Origin: Paracoccaceae bacterium
GTDB taxonomy: Bacteria; Pseudomonadota; Alphaproteobacteria; Rhodobacterales; Rhodobacteraceae
Length of the DNA: 6,702 bases
Assembly (NCBI GenBank): GCA_007131465.1
Contig: SLQN01000166.1
Span: forward strand, 1 to 6,702
Direction: 5' to 3'
Positions 5,572-6,702 of this stretch are shown here, piece by piece (positions within the stretch are counted from its first letter, which is position 1; each line of letters opens with the position of its first letter). A program made the translations under genes and the position numbers. The notes under the pieces are model-generated. The model was not told the DNA's origin and made no database searches. It was given only the letters and a program-made list of their open reading frames with translations.

Positions 5572-6692
5572 TCCGGATGATCTTTGACGCCATTTCAGAG
5601 CCGCATGCAGGGGCGAAATGGCACAGCCGCTGGCAGCGTTCCTGGCCTGCCTATGAGGCGTGGTTCCTTGCGCGCGGCGGGGACAATGGGCCAGACCGCA
5701 AGACCTGCCGCGCAGCTCTGGCCCGATACATGCCCGAGCTTTTGCCGACCTATGACCGGCTCGTCACGCTGGCAGGTGGCAGCGACCGCGCTGCGCGCTT
5801 TCTGTCAACCTGGTGCCCGCCTGCCTATCTGGGCGGCTGCTCGATCGCGGCGCTGTCGGACGGGGCCGAAGTCCGGCTGGTGCGCAACTATGATCTCTCG
5901 CCAGATCTGAACGAGGGGTTTTTGCTGCGCAGCGCCTGGACCGGCCGCCCCGTGATGGGCATGGTCGAGTTTCTCTGGGGCCTGTCGGACGGGATCAATG
6001 ACGCAGGGCTTGCTGTTGCTCTGGCCTATGGCGGGCGGTCCGAGACGGGGCGCGGCTTCGGGGTCACGACCATCTTGCGCTATGTGCTGGAAACCTGCGA
6101 CACAGTCGATGAGGCCGTAGAGGTGCTTGCGCGCGTCCCGTCTCACATGGCCTATAATATCGTGCTGACCGATCTTGCGGGAAACACGGCCAGTGTCGAA
6201 CTCTCGCCCGGTGGGGGGGCACGACGCATGCAGCAGGCAATTGCGACCAACCACCAAAGCAGCGCCCCGCGCCCAGATCAGGCAAGCTTTACCCGCACAT
6301 ATGAACGCCACGAGCATTTACGGGGCCTTACCGGCGCGCCTGCTCTGCTGTACCAGCATTTCCTGAAGCACCCATTGCGGCAGGACCGGTTCGAGGTCGG
6401 GTTCGGAACCCTGTTCACGACCGAATATGACCCGGCGACGACATCACTGCGCCTGATCTGGCCGGATATGGAATGGCGGCAGTCCCTAGAGGACTTCGAG
6501 GAAGGCCAACGCGTTGCTGTCCTTTCAGCTCCCGTACGCGCGCGCAGCGTTGCGGCTACTGTACCCGTTGCGTCGCGGCAGGACTGGGCGCTCGCGTCCC
6601 GTATCGACTGGCTGGCCGTGGGCCGTGATTATGCTGCTGGCCGGGGTAAAGAAATCGCATCATATCTGGAGAATGTCAGCACTCAGTGTTAA
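5568..6692 (+). CDS. C45-like Ntn-hydrolase (penicillin acyltransferase/carcinine hydrolase type), copy 2
   Basis: 374-residue paralogue of the enzyme at 2927-3925. From RNYD to HMAYN a hand alignment gives 54 identities in 93 positions. GGCS (89-92) provides the likely nucleophile Cys91; Asp109 in LVRNYD lies 18 residues on, as in fungal isopenicillin N acyltransferase. DGINDAGLA (141-149), GFGVTTILRYVLETC (163-177) and ATNH (226-229) repeat the blocks of copy 1, so both copies look catalytically intact. The N-terminal 90 residues would be the pro-segment if cleavage occurs at Gly90-Cys91. Copy 2 has roughly 50 extra C-terminal residues (from about 320), Ala/Arg-rich at first and then a predicted amphipathic helix; copy 1 lacks them. 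No signal peptide is visible. The residues around the nucleophile differ between copies (CSQAIW versus CSIAAL), suggesting different acyl or amine specificity (inference). It is translationally coupled to the esterase. Confidence 0.88.
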   Translation: MIRMIFDAISEPHAGAKWHSRWQRSWPAYEAWFLARGGDNGPDRKTCRAALARYMPELLPTYDRLVTLAGGSDRAARFLSTWCPPAYLGGCSIAALSDGAEVRLVRNYDLSPDLNEGFLLRSAWTGRPVMGMVEFLWGLSDGINDAGLAVALAYGGRSETGRGFGVTTILRYVLETCDTVDEAVEVLARVPSHMAYNIVLTDLAGNTASVELSPGGGARRMQQAIATNHQSSAPRPDQASFTRTYERHEHLRGLTGAPALLYQHFLKHPLRQDRFEVGFGTLFTTEYDPATTSLRLIWPDMEWRQSLEDFEEGQRVAVLSAPVRARSVAATVPVASRQDWALASRIDWLAVGRDYAAGRGKEIASYLENVSTQC

Positions 6693-6702
6693 TTCGTTCG
6701 CC

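Overview
The window is a GC-rich stretch (by eye about 60% G+C) densely packed with six genes, all on the + strand. The protein sequences, short gaps and codon usage (C/G-ending codons, GTG and ATG starts) suggest an alphaproteobacterium, most likely Rhodobacterales. That assignment is inference from style, since no rRNA or lineage marker is present. There are no tRNAs, rRNAs, insertion sequences or CRISPR arrays.

Layout. (1) Bases 1-1402 hold the 3' two thirds or so of a PLP-dependent Orn/Lys/Arg-type decarboxylase, cut by the window edge. (2) Bases 1445-2905 encode an ATP-grasp ligase. (3) Bases 2927-3925 encode a C45-like (penicillin acyltransferase/carcinine hydrolase type) N-terminal nucleophile enzyme. 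These three are spaced by 42 and 21 nt and look like one operon. A 112-nt gap (3926-4037) follows, holding a promoter-like sequence and a cluster of CATCC half-sites. (4) Bases 4038-4454 encode a ribbon-helix-helix regulator. (5) Bases 4480-5571 encode an intracellular esterase of the PHB-depolymerase family. (6) Bases 5568-6692 encode a second C45-like enzyme, a clear paralogue of gene 3, overlapping the esterase by ATGA. Genes 4-6 look like a second, translationally coupled unit that is probably autoregulated.

How they may work together (inference). A decarboxylase would make an amine from a basic amino acid. An ATP-grasp enzyme typically joins a carboxylate to an amine, thiol or similar nucleophile through an acyl-phosphate. 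C45-type enzymes form or hydrolyse amide bonds to small amines or amino acids. A serine esterase can cut or transfer an ester-linked acyl group. Together this resembles a small pathway for making and breaking an amide- or peptide-conjugated amine, with two diverged copies of the acyltransferase/hydrolase. I do not recognise it as a named pathway; it is the best candidate here for an undescribed system. The substrates cannot be read from the sequence.
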